The notes under the pieces: generated by a model
What the model saw: the letters and a program-made list of their open reading frames with translations, nothing else
The model's database searches: none
Told to the model about the DNA's origin: nothing
Translations under genes and position numbers: made by a program
Part shown: positions 16,964 through 24,805 of the stretch, piece after piece
Position numbering within the stretch: the stretch's first letter is position 1
How the letters are laid out: the number at the start of each line of letters is the position of its first letter
Source of the DNA: DYEC01 sp034434695
GTDB taxonomy: Bacteria; Chloroflexota; Anaerolineae; Anaerolineales; Anaerolineaceae
Assembly (NCBI GenBank): GCA_034434695.1
Contig: DAOTYY010000036.1
Location: 1 to 40,415, forward strand
Reading direction: 5' to 3'
DNA length: 40,415 nucleotides

Positions 16964-18115
16964 ATGAAAGCTGATTTGTCTCGGGAAGAAGTACTGCGTT
17001 ACTCGCGTCACCTGATTCTGCCAGAGGTGGGGCTGGAAGGTCAGCGCAGGTTGAAAGCCGCGTCGGTACTGGTGGTTGGCAGCGGCGGGCTTGGCTCGCC
17101 CATCAGTCTTTATCTGGCAGCGGCTGGCATTGGCCGCATTGGCATTGTGGATTATGATGTGGTGGACCTATCTAACCTGCAGCGCCAGATTTTACACAGC
17201 ACTCCGCGCGTAGGGACGCCTAAAGTGGAATCTGCTCGCCAGCGCTTGCTTGAACTAAACCCCCATGTTCAAGTAGAAACTTATAACGAGGTGTTGACAT
17301 CCGAGAATATTGAGCGTATTGCCGAAGACTACGATATTCTGGTGGATGGAACAGACAATTTCCCCACCCGCTACCTGCTGAACGATTACGCTGTCCTTTC
17401 CGGCAAGCCATACGTCTATGGCTCGATCTTTCGATTCGAGGGGCAGGTCAGCGTCTTTGATGCCCGCAGTGGACCTTGCTACCGTTGTCTATTTCCCGAA
17501 CCGCCCCCGCCCGGTATGGTACCAACCTGCGCCGAAGGCGGTGTGATGGGCGTGCTACCCGGTACAATCGGCACCCTGCAAGCTGCCGAAGTCATCAAGC
17601 TGATTCTGGGTATCGGTATTCCATTGATTAGCAGGCTGTTGCTCTACGATGCACTGGAAGGTTCGTTTCAGACCATCCAGCTACACAAAAATCCGGGTTG
17701 TGTGGTATGCGGGGAACATCCCACCATCACTCACCTTATAGACTACGAGCAGTTTTGCGGCACTCCTGTCCATCGTCCCTCAGAGATTGCTCCACAGGCA
17801 TGGGATATTGAACCGCGTCAGCTTGCGGAACGTCTGAAAGGCGGGGAGAAAATCTGTCTTGTGGATGTGCGAGAAGCAGTCGAACAACAGGTCTCGACAT
17901 TGCCCGGCGCATTGCACATCCCTTATGGGCACTTAAGCTCGCGCCTTTGTGAGCTTTCCAAAGATGATGAAATTGTGGTCTTTTGCCGTACAGGCAGCCG
18001 CTCCACTTACGCAGTTCAATTGTTGCACAGCCAGGGCTTTACCAAAGCGAAAAACTTGCGCGGCGGTATCAATGCCTGGGCGCGCGAGATAGATAAAATG
18101 ATGTTGGAATACTGA
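16964..18115 (+). CDS. moeZ: MoeZ/MoeB-type sulfur-carrier adenylyltransferase with rhodanese domain
   Basis: A 383-residue E1-like enzyme fused to a rhodanese. Residues about 1-250 are a ThiF/MoeB fold: RYSRHLILPEVG, nucleotide loop VVGSGGLGSPISLYLAAAG, the acidic/arginine block VDLSNLQRQILH, DGTDNFPTRYLLND, and zinc pairs CYRC and CVVC. Residues about 275-383 are the rhodanese, with active-site loop FCRTGSRST. Such proteins adenylate the C-terminus of small sulfur carriers (MoaD, ThiS, CysO) and can load sulfur through the rhodanese Cys. The start at 16964 is set by GGAG six bases upstream. Proximity to moaA favours molybdopterin work, but thiamine or cysteine pathways are possible. Confidence 0.92.
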   Translation: MKADLSREEVLRYSRHLILPEVGLEGQRRLKAASVLVVGSGGLGSPISLYLAAAGIGRIGIVDYDVVDLSNLQRQILHSTPRVGTPKVESARQRLLELNPHVQVETYNEVLTSENIERIAEDYDILVDGTDNFPTRYLLNDYAVLSGKPYVYGSIFRFEGQVSVFDARSGPCYRCLFPEPPPPGMVPTCAEGGVMGVLPGTIGTLQAAEVIKLILGIGIPLISRLLLYDALEGSFQTIQLHKNPGCVVCGEHPTITHLIDYEQFCGTPVHRPSEIAPQAWDIEPRQLAERLKGGEKICLVDVREAVEQQVSTLPGALHIPYGHLSSRLCELSKDDEIVVFCRTGSRSTYAVQLLHSQGFTKAKNLRGGINAWAREIDKMMLEY

Positions 18116-18124
18116 GGTATGAAG

Positions 18125-18997
18125 ATGGAAACGAATCAAAGAAAACCTACCCTGCTGGCGGTTCTCGCCCATCCGGATGACGAAACCTTTGGAATCGGCG
18201 GTACGCTGGCGCTTTATGCCCGACGCGGCGCCAATGTATATCTGGTCTGTGCAACGCGCGGCGAGGCTGGCGAAATGGATGAGCGATTAATGCGCGGCTT
18301 TTCCTCCGTTGCAGAACGCCGTGAAGCCGAATTACGTTGCGCCGCCGAAAAACTGGGACTGAAACAGGTGTACTTCCTGAACTACCGCGATTCGGGTATG
18401 CCTGGCGCGGTGGATAATCAACATCCACAGGCGTTAGCAGCTCAGCCAACCGAAAAAATTGCTGCGGACATTGCTCACTACATCCGTCTGCTTCAGCCTC
18501 ACGTCGTCATCACTTTTGATCCTATTGGAGGCTACGGTCATCCTGACCACATCGCCATTCACAAGGCAACCGTGCATGCCTTTGAGCTGGCAGGCAATCC
18601 CCAATTCCACGATGACCTGCCGCCCTACAAAGCCCAGAAGCTCTATTTCCAAACTATCCCGCGCAGCTTCCTGCGCGCTGCTGTTTGGCTGATGCGTCTC
18701 TTAGGCAAAGACCCGAGCAAGTTTGGCTCCAATGGTGACATTGACCTGCTCTGGATTACTAATCACAAATTTGACATTCATGCCCGCATTAATTACCGGA
18801 AAGTGGTCAAAACTCGGCAGGAAGCTGCATTTTGCCACGAGTCACAGGGGGGAAGGCAACAGGGCTCAGGCATAATGGCAATCCTGCGCCGTCTGTTTGC
18901 TGCCGAGGAAACCTTTATTCAGGCATACCCGCCGCCTCAACCCGGTCAGCAAGACCGTGATCTTTTCAACAGCGTGCAACTGCAATCAAAACCCTAG
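18125..18997 (+). CDS. PIG-L/LmbE family deacetylase
   Basis: About 290 residues. The zinc-binding AHPDDE block is near residue 15 (VLAHPDDETFGIGGTLA), with the second ligand in GGYGHPDHIAIH near 138. RGEAGE and NYRDSGMPG are typical of the family, which deacetylates N-acetylglucosaminyl conjugates such as mycothiol or bacillithiol precursors and other N-acetyl sugars. I prefer the ATG at 18125 because GAGG lies seven bases before it; the ATG at 18119 is only one base from that site. It follows the moeZ-like gene closely, so it is co-transcribed, and its 3' end overlaps the convergent thioredoxin gene by 12 nt. The substrate is not readable. Confidence 0.92.
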   Translation: METNQRKPTLLAVLAHPDDETFGIGGTLALYARRGANVYLVCATRGEAGEMDERLMRGFSSVAERREAELRCAAEKLGLKQVYFLNYRDSGMPGAVDNQHPQALAAQPTEKIAADIAHYIRLLQPHVVITFDPIGGYGHPDHIAIHKATVHAFELAGNPQFHDDLPPYKAQKLYFQTIPRSFLRAAVWLMRLLGKDPSKFGSNGDIDLLWITNHKFDIHARINYRKVVKTRQEAAFCHESQGGRQQGSGIMAILRRLFAAEETFIQAYPPPQPGQQDRDLFNSVQLQSKP

Positions 18998-19498
18998 TAA
19001 CTTCTTCAGACGCGGAGCAATCGCACGATAGAGTGGACAGCGGTCATACACTGCTGAAAACATGATCAGACCACCAAACGCCATCAATAGCAGCGATGAT
19101 TCACTCCACCAGCCCAGGATAACAAGTGCCATACCCGCCACTAGGCGCAGCAGCCGATCCCAAGATGCAAGCCCACGTTGAAACGGCATCCCCTCTGCCA
19201 GGGCTGTAAACAAATTTTTTAGGTCGTCCGTACTTTGCGTGCCGGTGACGCGTGCTACTTCCCGTCCTTGCTGATACCCAATTAGAGTGGGAACACCATA
19301 TACTCTTAACGAGCGCAACAAATCCACTTCCTCATCTGCGTTAATACGCCAGAGTGTTACACGCCCTTCAAATTCTCGTTCCATTCGTTCCAGAACTGGC
19401 GCCATCGCCCGGCAGGGCATACACCATGGCGCCCAGAATTCCACCATTACAGCAGACTGGCTGTCGTGCAATCGTTGTTCAAACTGCTCAAAGGTCAT
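18986..19498 (-). CDS. Thioredoxin fused to a DUF2892 membrane domain
   Basis: A 170-residue protein. Residues 1-100 are a thioredoxin fold with the redox motif WAPWCMPCRAM and the cis-proline in YGVPTLIGYQQGREV. After a short linker, residues about 112-170 form a two-helix membrane hairpin (LLRLVAGMALVILGWW, LLLMAFGGLIMFSAVY) followed by DRCPLYRAIAPRLKK, which matches the DUF2892/YgaP-type pattern with its conserved Cys-Pro-Leu-Tyr. The fusion would tether a cytoplasmic thioredoxin to the membrane, with an extra Cys near the membrane face. A stand-alone DUF2892 protein is encoded just upstream. Confidence 0.88.
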   Translation of the reverse strand: MTFEQFEQRLHDSQSAVMVEFWAPWCMPCRAMAPVLERMEREFEGRVTLWRINADEEVDLLRSLRVYGVPTLIGYQQGREVARVTGTQSTDDLKNLFTALAEGMPFQRGLASWDRLLRLVAGMALVILGWWSESSLLLMAFGGLIMFSAVYDRCPLYRAIAPRLKKLLGF

Positions 19499-19519
19499 TA
19501 CACATTCCCTCTTGAGAAA

Positions 19520-19551
19520 ACAAGTGGGGGTGTGCTAACACTCCCACTTGT
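19520..19551 (-). terminator. Terminator hairpin between the DUF2892 and thioredoxin genes
   Basis: A 14-bp stem with one G-T pair closes a 4-nt loop: ACAAGTGGG at one end and CCCACTTGT at the other. On the minus strand it is followed by TTTTCTC. It could end or attenuate transcription from the DUF2892 gene before the thioredoxin gene. Confidence 0.65.
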
Positions 19552-19571
19552 GCGCAACAAGAAAAAACAGC

Positions 19572-19772
19572 TTATGGCTTGCGCGTACTGAACTTAAACA
19601 GCGCATAAGCCGGGCAAAAACCTACCAACCCGGTAAGCAAGGGCAAAAAGCCAATTACCTTAAGAAAGTTACCCCAGCCGCCGGTAACCACACCACCCCA
19701 GCCAAGCGCCAGAATCACAATCCCTAAAACAACGCGCACCACACGATCCAGACTCGATTCGTTTAACTTCAT
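19572..19772 (-). CDS. DUF2892 family membrane protein
   Basis: A 66-residue protein with two membrane helices (VVRVVLGIVILALGW and FLKVIGFLPLLTGLVGF) and the family tail FCPAYALFKF. AAAAGGAG precedes the ATG. The family function is unknown; homologous domains occur fused to rhodanese (YgaP) or, as in the next gene, to thioredoxin. That points to sulfur or redox chemistry at the membrane. Its closeness to the thioredoxin-DUF2892 gene suggests the two hairpins may associate. Confidence 0.9.
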   Translation of the reverse strand: MKLNESSLDRVVRVVLGIVILALGWGGVVTGGWGNFLKVIGFLPLLTGLVGFCPAYALFKFSTRKP

Positions 19773-19854
19773 TTTTTAGCTCTCCTTTTGATCTACCTGT
19801 TTAACTGTTACATCATTTAGATGAAAGAGTAAACAAAAGGTTACATAAACGAGA

Positions 19855-19885
19855 GTGGATGAGACGATTTCCTTGTCTCATCCAC
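19855..19885 (-). terminator. Hairpin terminator after clpB
   Basis: Perfect 11-bp arms GTGGATGAGAC (19855-19865) and GTCTCATCCAC (19875-19885) with a 9-nt loop lie 16 nt past the clpB stop. The downstream T-tract on the minus strand is weak (TCTCGTTT). Confidence 0.55.
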
Positions 19886-19900
19886 CTCAAAACACATACT

Positions 19901-22486
19901 TTATACAACCTCGCCGACCACTACCGGCGTAAACGTCAGCCCTTCTGTGCCGCGTTCCACCCGCACCAGATCGCCGGGGCGAAACTCACCAGAAAGAACA
20001 CGCAATGCCAGCGGGTCCTGCAGCTCGCGCTGGATGGCACGCTTGAGCGGACGGGCACCGTAATCCGGGTCATAGCCAACCTCAACCAGAAACTCGCGAG
20101 CTTCGGGGGTGACTTCCAGCGATAACCCTTTCGCAGCCAGCAACGCTGCCACGCGGTTCAGTTGAATATCCACAATCTGCTTCATATCTTCGCGCGTGAG
20201 TGGACGGAAAACCACGATTTCATCAAGCCGATTGAGAAATTCCGGGCGGAAGTGTGCCTGTAGCACGCGCTGGATCGTATCTCGACTTACCTGCCCCTGA
20301 CCATTCATCCATAGCTCATTGCCCAGATTACTGGTCATAATGACCACCGTGTTGCGGAAGTCTACTGTCCGCCCCTGCCCATCGGTCAAACGTCCGTCAT
20401 CCAGCAGTTGTAACAGCACATTAAACACCTCGCTATGCGCCTTTTCTATCTCGTCAAACAGCACCACGCTGTACGGTCGCCGCCGTACCGCTTCGGTAAG
20501 CTGACCGCCTTCTTCATAGCCAACATAGCCCGGCGGTGCGCCGATCAAGCGCGAAACAGTGTGTTTCTCCTGATACTCAGACATATCAATCCGAATCATT
20601 GCCCGTTCATCATCGAACAAAAACTCCGCCAGTGCCCGCGCCAGCTCGGTTTTACCCACGCCAGTCGGTCCGAGAAAGATAAACGAACCAATCGGACGAT
20701 TCGGATCTTGCAGTCCAGCTCGCGCCCGCCGCACAGCGTTTGAGACAGCGCGAATGGCATCATCCTGACCAACCACACGGCTGTGCAGATTCTCTTCCAT
20801 GTGCAGCAACTTTTGCATCTCACCTTCCAGCAATTTAGAAACCGGGATGCCCGTCCAACGCGCCACGATTTCGGCAATCTCCTCTGCGTCCACTTCTTCC
20901 TTAAGCAGGGCGCCTTCCGCTTGCAATTGCTTTAACCGTTCCTCAGCTTGCTGACGGCGTTTCTCCAGCTCTGGCAGTTCGCCATAACGCAGCCGTGCCG
21001 CCAGAGCCAGATCGTTCTGGCGTTCAGCGCGTTCCAGATCGGTCTGTGTCTGCTCAATTTTTTCCTTGATCTGGCGCAGTTCTGCAATTGCCTGCTTCTC
21101 GGTCTGCCAGCGTGTGGTCAACTGAGCCGATTTCTCGCGCAGGTCAGCCAGCTCGCGTTCCAGCTTTTCCAGCCGCTCCTTTGAAGCTTTATCCTTTTCT
21201 TTCTGAAGCGCTTCGCGCTCGATTTCCAGCTGCATGATCTGACGATCCACTTCATCCAACGCCTGAGGTTTGGAATCAATCTCGCTGCGCAAGCGAGCCG
21301 CCGCCTCATCAATCAGGTCAATTGCCTTATCTGGCAAATGGCGGTCGGTGATATAGCGGTTGGAAAGTGTTGCCGCTGCAATAACCGCTGCATCCGTAAT
21401 GCGCACGCCATGATGTACCTCATAGCGCTGCTTCAGTCCGCGCAGGATGCTGATGGTATCTTCGACCGAGGGTTCAGAAACCATCACCGGCTGGAAGCGC
21501 CGCTCCAGCGCCGGATCTTTCTCGACATGCTTGCGATATTCATCAATCGTAGTTGCACCGATCATGTGCAATTCGCCGCGCGCCAGCATCGGCTTAAGCA
21601 TGTTGCCGGCATCCATTGCGCCTTCGGCTGCGCCTGCGCCAACCACCGTATGCATTTCATCCACAAAAAGGATGATCTCACCCTCAGCGGCGGTAATTTC
21701 CTTTAAGACCGCTTTGAGGCGTTCTTCAAACTCACCACGGTATTTTGCGCCCGCTACTAGTGCGCCCATATCAAGCTGTACAATGCGTTTGTGCTTCAAT
21801 CCTTCTGGCACATCGCCTTTGACAATGCGCTGAGCCAAGCCTTCTACAATTGCTGTCTTTCCCACACCGGGGTCACCGATCAGCGCCGGGTTATTCTTTG
21901 TGCGCCGTGAAAGGATTTGAATGGTGCGGCGGATTTCCTCATCCCGCCCAATCACCGGGTCAAGCTTGCCCTGACGAGCCATTGCCGTCAGATCGCGACC
22001 ATACTTTTCCAGCGCCTGATAAGTATCCTCAGGAGTTGGACTGGTCACGCGCTGTGCGCCGCGCACGCTGACCAGCGCCTTCAAAATGGCATCTTTAGTC
22101 AAGCCGTACTGCGAAAGCCGCTTGCCCTCAACGCTTTCTGTCAAACCAAGCAGAATATGCTCGGTGGAAACGTACTCATCCTGCATCCCTTTGGCGTAGC
22201 GCTCCGCAGCGCTCAACACATCTACCGCCGGGTGTGACAACCCGACCTGCCCGCCCGCGCCGTACACCTTTGGACGCTTTTCCAAATCTGTGCGCACCTC
22301 CTCACGCAGTGCCAGGACACTTCCTGCTACGCGCGTTACAACTGCTGGGACAACACCCTCCTCCTGCTGGAGCAAAGCAAGCAGCAGATGTGCCGGTTCA
22401 ATCGCCTGATGGTTCAATTCCTGCGCCAGACGCTGCGCTGAAAGAATTGCCTCCTGCGCTTTCTGTGTATATTGCTCGAGGTTCAT
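19901..22486 (-). CDS. clpB: ATP-dependent disaggregase ClpB
   Basis: An 861-residue HSP100 chaperone that pulls proteins out of aggregates with the DnaK system. Domains: N-domain (about 1-150, MNLEQYTQKAQEAIL), first AAA+ ring (IGDPGVGKTAIVEGLA, then LFVDEMHTVVGAG), the long coiled-coil middle domain (about 405-520, rich in Glu/Lys/Leu), second AAA+ ring (FLGPTGVGKTELARALA, VVLFDEIEKAH) and the C-terminal small domain with GARPLKRAIQRELQDPLA. The length is standard. AAGGAGGTG before the ATG at 22486 sets the start; an upstream in-frame alternative at 22507 would include that ribosome site. It is monocistronic. Confidence 0.98.
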   Translation of the reverse strand: MNLEQYTQKAQEAILSAQRLAQELNHQAIEPAHLLLALLQQEEGVVPAVVTRVAGSVLALREEVRTDLEKRPKVYGAGGQVGLSHPAVDVLSAAERYAKGMQDEYVSTEHILLGLTESVEGKRLSQYGLTKDAILKALVSVRGAQRVTSPTPEDTYQALEKYGRDLTAMARQGKLDPVIGRDEEIRRTIQILSRRTKNNPALIGDPGVGKTAIVEGLAQRIVKGDVPEGLKHKRIVQLDMGALVAGAKYRGEFEERLKAVLKEITAAEGEIILFVDEMHTVVGAGAAEGAMDAGNMLKPMLARGELHMIGATTIDEYRKHVEKDPALERRFQPVMVSEPSVEDTISILRGLKQRYEVHHGVRITDAAVIAAATLSNRYITDRHLPDKAIDLIDEAAARLRSEIDSKPQALDEVDRQIMQLEIEREALQKEKDKASKERLEKLERELADLREKSAQLTTRWQTEKQAIAELRQIKEKIEQTQTDLERAERQNDLALAARLRYGELPELEKRRQQAEERLKQLQAEGALLKEEVDAEEIAEIVARWTGIPVSKLLEGEMQKLLHMEENLHSRVVGQDDAIRAVSNAVRRARAGLQDPNRPIGSFIFLGPTGVGKTELARALAEFLFDDERAMIRIDMSEYQEKHTVSRLIGAPPGYVGYEEGGQLTEAVRRRPYSVVLFDEIEKAHSEVFNVLLQLLDDGRLTDGQGRTVDFRNTVVIMTSNLGNELWMNGQGQVSRDTIQRVLQAHFRPEFLNRLDEIVVFRPLTREDMKQIVDIQLNRVAALLAAKGLSLEVTPEAREFLVEVGYDPDYGARPLKRAIQRELQDPLALRVLSGEFRPGDLVRVERGTEGLTFTPVVVGEVV

Positions 22487-22716
22487 CGAACACCTCCTTA
22501 AAAACAAGATTCAACAACACAGGTAAATTAACCTGTGCTGTATCATCTTAAGACTACAAGATATGATTCGGATCAACGTTTTATTAGAGCGATATATGAC
22601 CCCTCAATTATCCCGGAACCTTAACAGGTGACTTAAGAGCGCTTACCCCCGCAACCCATACCGCAGGGCAGGTTACGAGGCTGCATCAGCTATATTCGCA
22701 AAGGCAGTGTAAAAAT
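22487..22716. other. Intergenic region upstream of clpB
   Basis: This 230-bp spacer holds the clpB ribosome site and a short palindrome at 22518-22537. The rest, 22540-22716, contains no gene, CIRCE element or hairpin terminator that I can support. Confidence 0.5.
22518..22537. promoter_or_regulatory. Inverted repeat upstream of clpB, possible operator
   Basis: CACAGGT and ACCTGTG are perfect 7-bp arms around AAATTA, 32 nt before the clpB start codon. The sequence is unlike CIRCE or the HAIR element. It may bind a dimeric regulator or form a small hairpin in the leader. Confidence 0.4.
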
Positions 22717-23277
22717 CTATTCCTGAAAGACTACTTCTTCCTCGCCCTTGTGTCCGTTAGATTTTGCCCTTAACGCGTCAATTCGTTTCTGTAGATAGGG
22801 GATAAAGTGTCCCGCATAACGTTGCTGAAGTTCTGGTAACATCCAGTCATTGCCGGTGACAATCTTTCGGCAATTGGGCGCACCGCAGTGACACTCAAAT
22901 TCATCATAGTCACTGCCATCGCTCATCGCATAATCAAAACAAACTTCCTCGTCCGGTAAAATATCACGAAAAGCCACCAGGCAAATCTGCCCTTCCAGAG
23001 CTGCATTTGGGTCGCAGGAATGGTTATAGTAATCTCCCGGATCTCCTTCTACTAGAGGAAGCAGGTAAATTCCTTCTTCCACTTGAAGACCATGTTTTGC
23101 CCTTGATTCGGGGACCTGGTCCAGTTCTTCTTCTGTATAAACCGCACCACCCCACACCGAGAGAAGTTCACCCTTTGGAATGAATTCCCGTGCAAACACT
23201 CCCCAGCCACCTTTTTCAGGGCAGGGACGAACCTCCAGCTTGGGGTTCGTGTAAGAAGGAAAGTGATCCAGTTCCAT
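22717..23277 (-). CDS. SET-domain protein (lysine methyltransferase-like)
   Basis: A 186-residue SET protein. It has the N-flank GGWGVFAREFIPKGELL, the SAM/active-site NHSCDPNA near residue 96, the catalytic-tyrosine region EVCFDYAMSDGSDYDEF near 130, and a post-SET zinc cluster CHCGAPNC near 148. SET proteins transfer methyl groups from SAM to lysines; bacterial members have few known targets. The C-terminal tail is charged. AGGAG five bases upstream supports the ATG at 23277; an in-frame extension to 23349 has no such site. It diverges from tRNA-Phe across a 165-bp spacer. Confidence 0.88.
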   Translation of the reverse strand: MELDHFPSYTNPKLEVRPCPEKGGWGVFAREFIPKGELLSVWGGAVYTEEELDQVPESRAKHGLQVEEGIYLLPLVEGDPGDYYNHSCDPNAALEGQICLVAFRDILPDEEVCFDYAMSDGSDYDEFECHCGAPNCRKIVTGNDWMLPELQQRYAGHFIPYLQKRIDALRAKSNGHKGEEEVVFQE

Positions 23278-23402
23278 CTCCGCTCCTGCATAAAAAAATA
23301 AAATTGATTCACCCACCCCATTTCTGGGACAAGCAAATCGTAGTAACAAAACTAATTATACAGGGTAATGACCAAATAGGCAATAAATTTGGGAAAATTT
23401 TC

Positions 23403-23431
23403 TTGACACTCCGCCAACTCGCAGGTAGAAT
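23403..23431 (+). promoter_or_regulatory. Sigma70-type promoter of tRNA-Phe
   Basis: TTGACA (23403-23408) and TAGAAT (23426-23431) are exactly 17 bp apart. The tRNA begins 12 nt downstream of the -10 box, so transcripts start within or just before the 5' end. Confidence 0.85.
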
Positions 23432-23442
23432 TACATACACTC

Positions 23443-23515
23443 GCCGAGATAGCTCAGTTGGTAGAGCACGCGACTGAAAATTGCGGTGTCGTCAGTTCGA
23501 TTCTGACTCTCGGCA
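23443..23515 (+). tRNA. tRNA-Phe (GAA)
   Basis: A complete 73-nt cloverleaf. The acceptor stem is GCCGAGA/TCTCGGC with discriminator A. The D stem is GCTC/GAGC. The anticodon stem is CGCGA/TTGCG (one G-T pair) around the loop CTGAAAA, giving anticodon GAA. The T stem is GTCAG/CTGAC with the loop TTCGATT. CCA is not encoded (the next bases are CAG), so it must be added, for example by an enzyme like the nucleotidyltransferase fusion at 947. Confidence 0.97.
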
Positions 23516-23534
23516 CAGTACAGGAATTCTCCCC

Positions 23535-23585
23535 AACAACAACTTTTCGTGCTTTGCATGGCGGCAGAAAGGTTGTTGTTTTATT
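23535..23585 (+). terminator. Rho-independent terminator after tRNA-Phe
   Basis: AACAACAACTTT (23535-23546) pairs with AAAGGTTGTTGTT (23568-23580) with one bulged G, followed by TTATTATTA. It also separates the tRNA from the convergent hydrolase gene. Confidence 0.7.
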
Positions 23586-23621
23586 ATTACGGATTTCGTA
23601 AACCTTCAAGGCGTGGAAAAT

Positions 23622-24410
23622 TCAGCGCACCCGGCGCTTCCACTCCTCTTTCAACTGTAACTGACGCGGGCTATCTCCCGAATCAAGTGTCAGAAAATCC
23701 ACCATCAGTCGGCAAAACTTACTGGTCTCATCCAGCATGGGAAAGTGTCCGGAATCCTCAAACAGAATAGCATGGGTCTTTTCCGGTAAATCCGCCAGAT
23801 GCTGGATAGTTGGCGGCGCAACCGCCGGGTCATTCTGACCATTGACCAGTAAACAGGGTGTCTCTGCCTGACCCCAATAGCTCTTGAAATTAACATGCGC
23901 CAATGCTTCAAACGAAATTTGTATTGCCTTTGGGTCTGCTTTTGGAGCATCAAAACGAGCTGGTTCGGTTTCCGGGGTTTTCGTCAGCAACCACTCTGCC
24001 AGCGCTGCAGGGGAGCTATTGCGCAAACGTTGATTAACCATTGATTCTTCCAGCGGATAGCTGACCAGCATTACACGATCGACTACATCTGGATATTCGC
24101 GGGCATACATTAATGCTACCAGCGCCCCCAGCCCATGTCCAATCAGAACCACACGTCCAATTCCCAACTCACTCAAAAACTGATCAACCAGTTGCACCTG
24201 TGCTCCCAGTGAATATCGACTCTCCACTTTTGCTGAATCCCCAAACCCCCACAAATCCAGTGCATACGCCCGGTAAGAGATCGAAGCTGCTTGCATCACC
24301 GGCACCCAGTACCGCCATGACCCTACCCAACCATGCAAGAAAATGAGCGGACGGCCGCGCCCGATCACCTCGTAATGCAGGATTTGGGACTGCAATAAGA
24401 CAACGCTCAT
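23622..24410 (-). CDS. Alpha/beta hydrolase-fold protein lacking the nucleophile Ser
   Basis: A 262-residue alpha/beta hydrolase with the oxyanion block IFLHGWVGSW, an acid-like Asp in NGQNDPAVAP and a histidine in EDSGHFPMLDE. The nucleophile elbow reads LIGHGLGALV: residue 93 is Gly where Ser is expected, and the codon is plainly GGG. It therefore probably lacks normal hydrolase activity and may bind a ligand or act as a scaffold. The first 60 residues align position by position with the intact paralogue encoded at 34724-35524. It starts 12 nt after the response regulator stop and ends the leftward signalling operon. Confidence 0.88.
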   Translation of the reverse strand: MSVVLLQSQILHYEVIGRGRPLIFLHGWVGSWRYWVPVMQAASISYRAYALDLWGFGDSAKVESRYSLGAQVQLVDQFLSELGIGRVVLIGHGLGALVALMYAREYPDVVDRVMLVSYPLEESMVNQRLRNSSPAALAEWLLTKTPETEPARFDAPKADPKAIQISFEALAHVNFKSYWGQAETPCLLVNGQNDPAVAPPTIQHLADLPEKTHAILFEDSGHFPMLDETSKFCRLMVDFLTLDSGDSPRQLQLKEEWKRRVR

Positions 24411-24422
24411 CTTTTCGAGTCT

Positions 24423-24803
24423 TTAATTACTAACACCAAATTGGTGTAATAACTCATTCACCCGGTTTGCCAGATCATTAGGCGCAAATGGCTTCAACAA
24501 ATATTCGACTGCCCCAGCACGCAGCCCTTCCTGAATTTCGGCTTCCTGCCCTTTTGCAGAAAGAAAAACCACCGGAATATCCTTCAATTGTGGTGTTGCT
24601 TTCATTTGAACACAGGCTTCAAAGCCGGTCATACGCGGCATACGTACATCCAGTAAGACCAGATCCGGCATATACTGTGGCAGAGTCTCTAAAACCTCTT
24701 CGCCATTTGAGACCGCCACGACCTCATGTCCGGCAAATCGCAAGGTAAACGCGATCAGCTCGCGTATGTCTGGTTCATCTTCGGCAATCAAAATCTTCGC
24801 CAT
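24423..24803 (-). CDS. Single-domain response regulator (CheY-like)
   Basis: A 126-residue receiver domain with no output module. The acidic pair is at residues 8-9 (IAEDEPD), the phospho-acceptor is Asp52 in LVLLDVRMP, the switch Ser is in VFLSAKG and the Lys is at 104 in LLKPFAP. All key residues are intact. It starts 2 nt after the giant histidine kinase stops, so it is the likely phosphate acceptor of that kinase. It would pass the signal on by protein contact rather than by DNA binding. Confidence 0.95.
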   Translation of the reverse strand: MAKILIAEDEPDIRELIAFTLRFAGHEVVAVSNGEEVLETLPQYMPDLVLLDVRMPRMTGFEACVQMKATPQLKDIPVVFLSAKGQEAEIQEGLRAGAVEYLLKPFAPNDLANRVNELLHQFGVSN

Positions 24804-24805
24804 AC

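Noticed and set aside
23443..23515. tRNA-Phe as an integration site for a genomic island
   Set aside because: No integrase and no repeated tRNA 3' end were found in the window; the neighbouring genes look resident.
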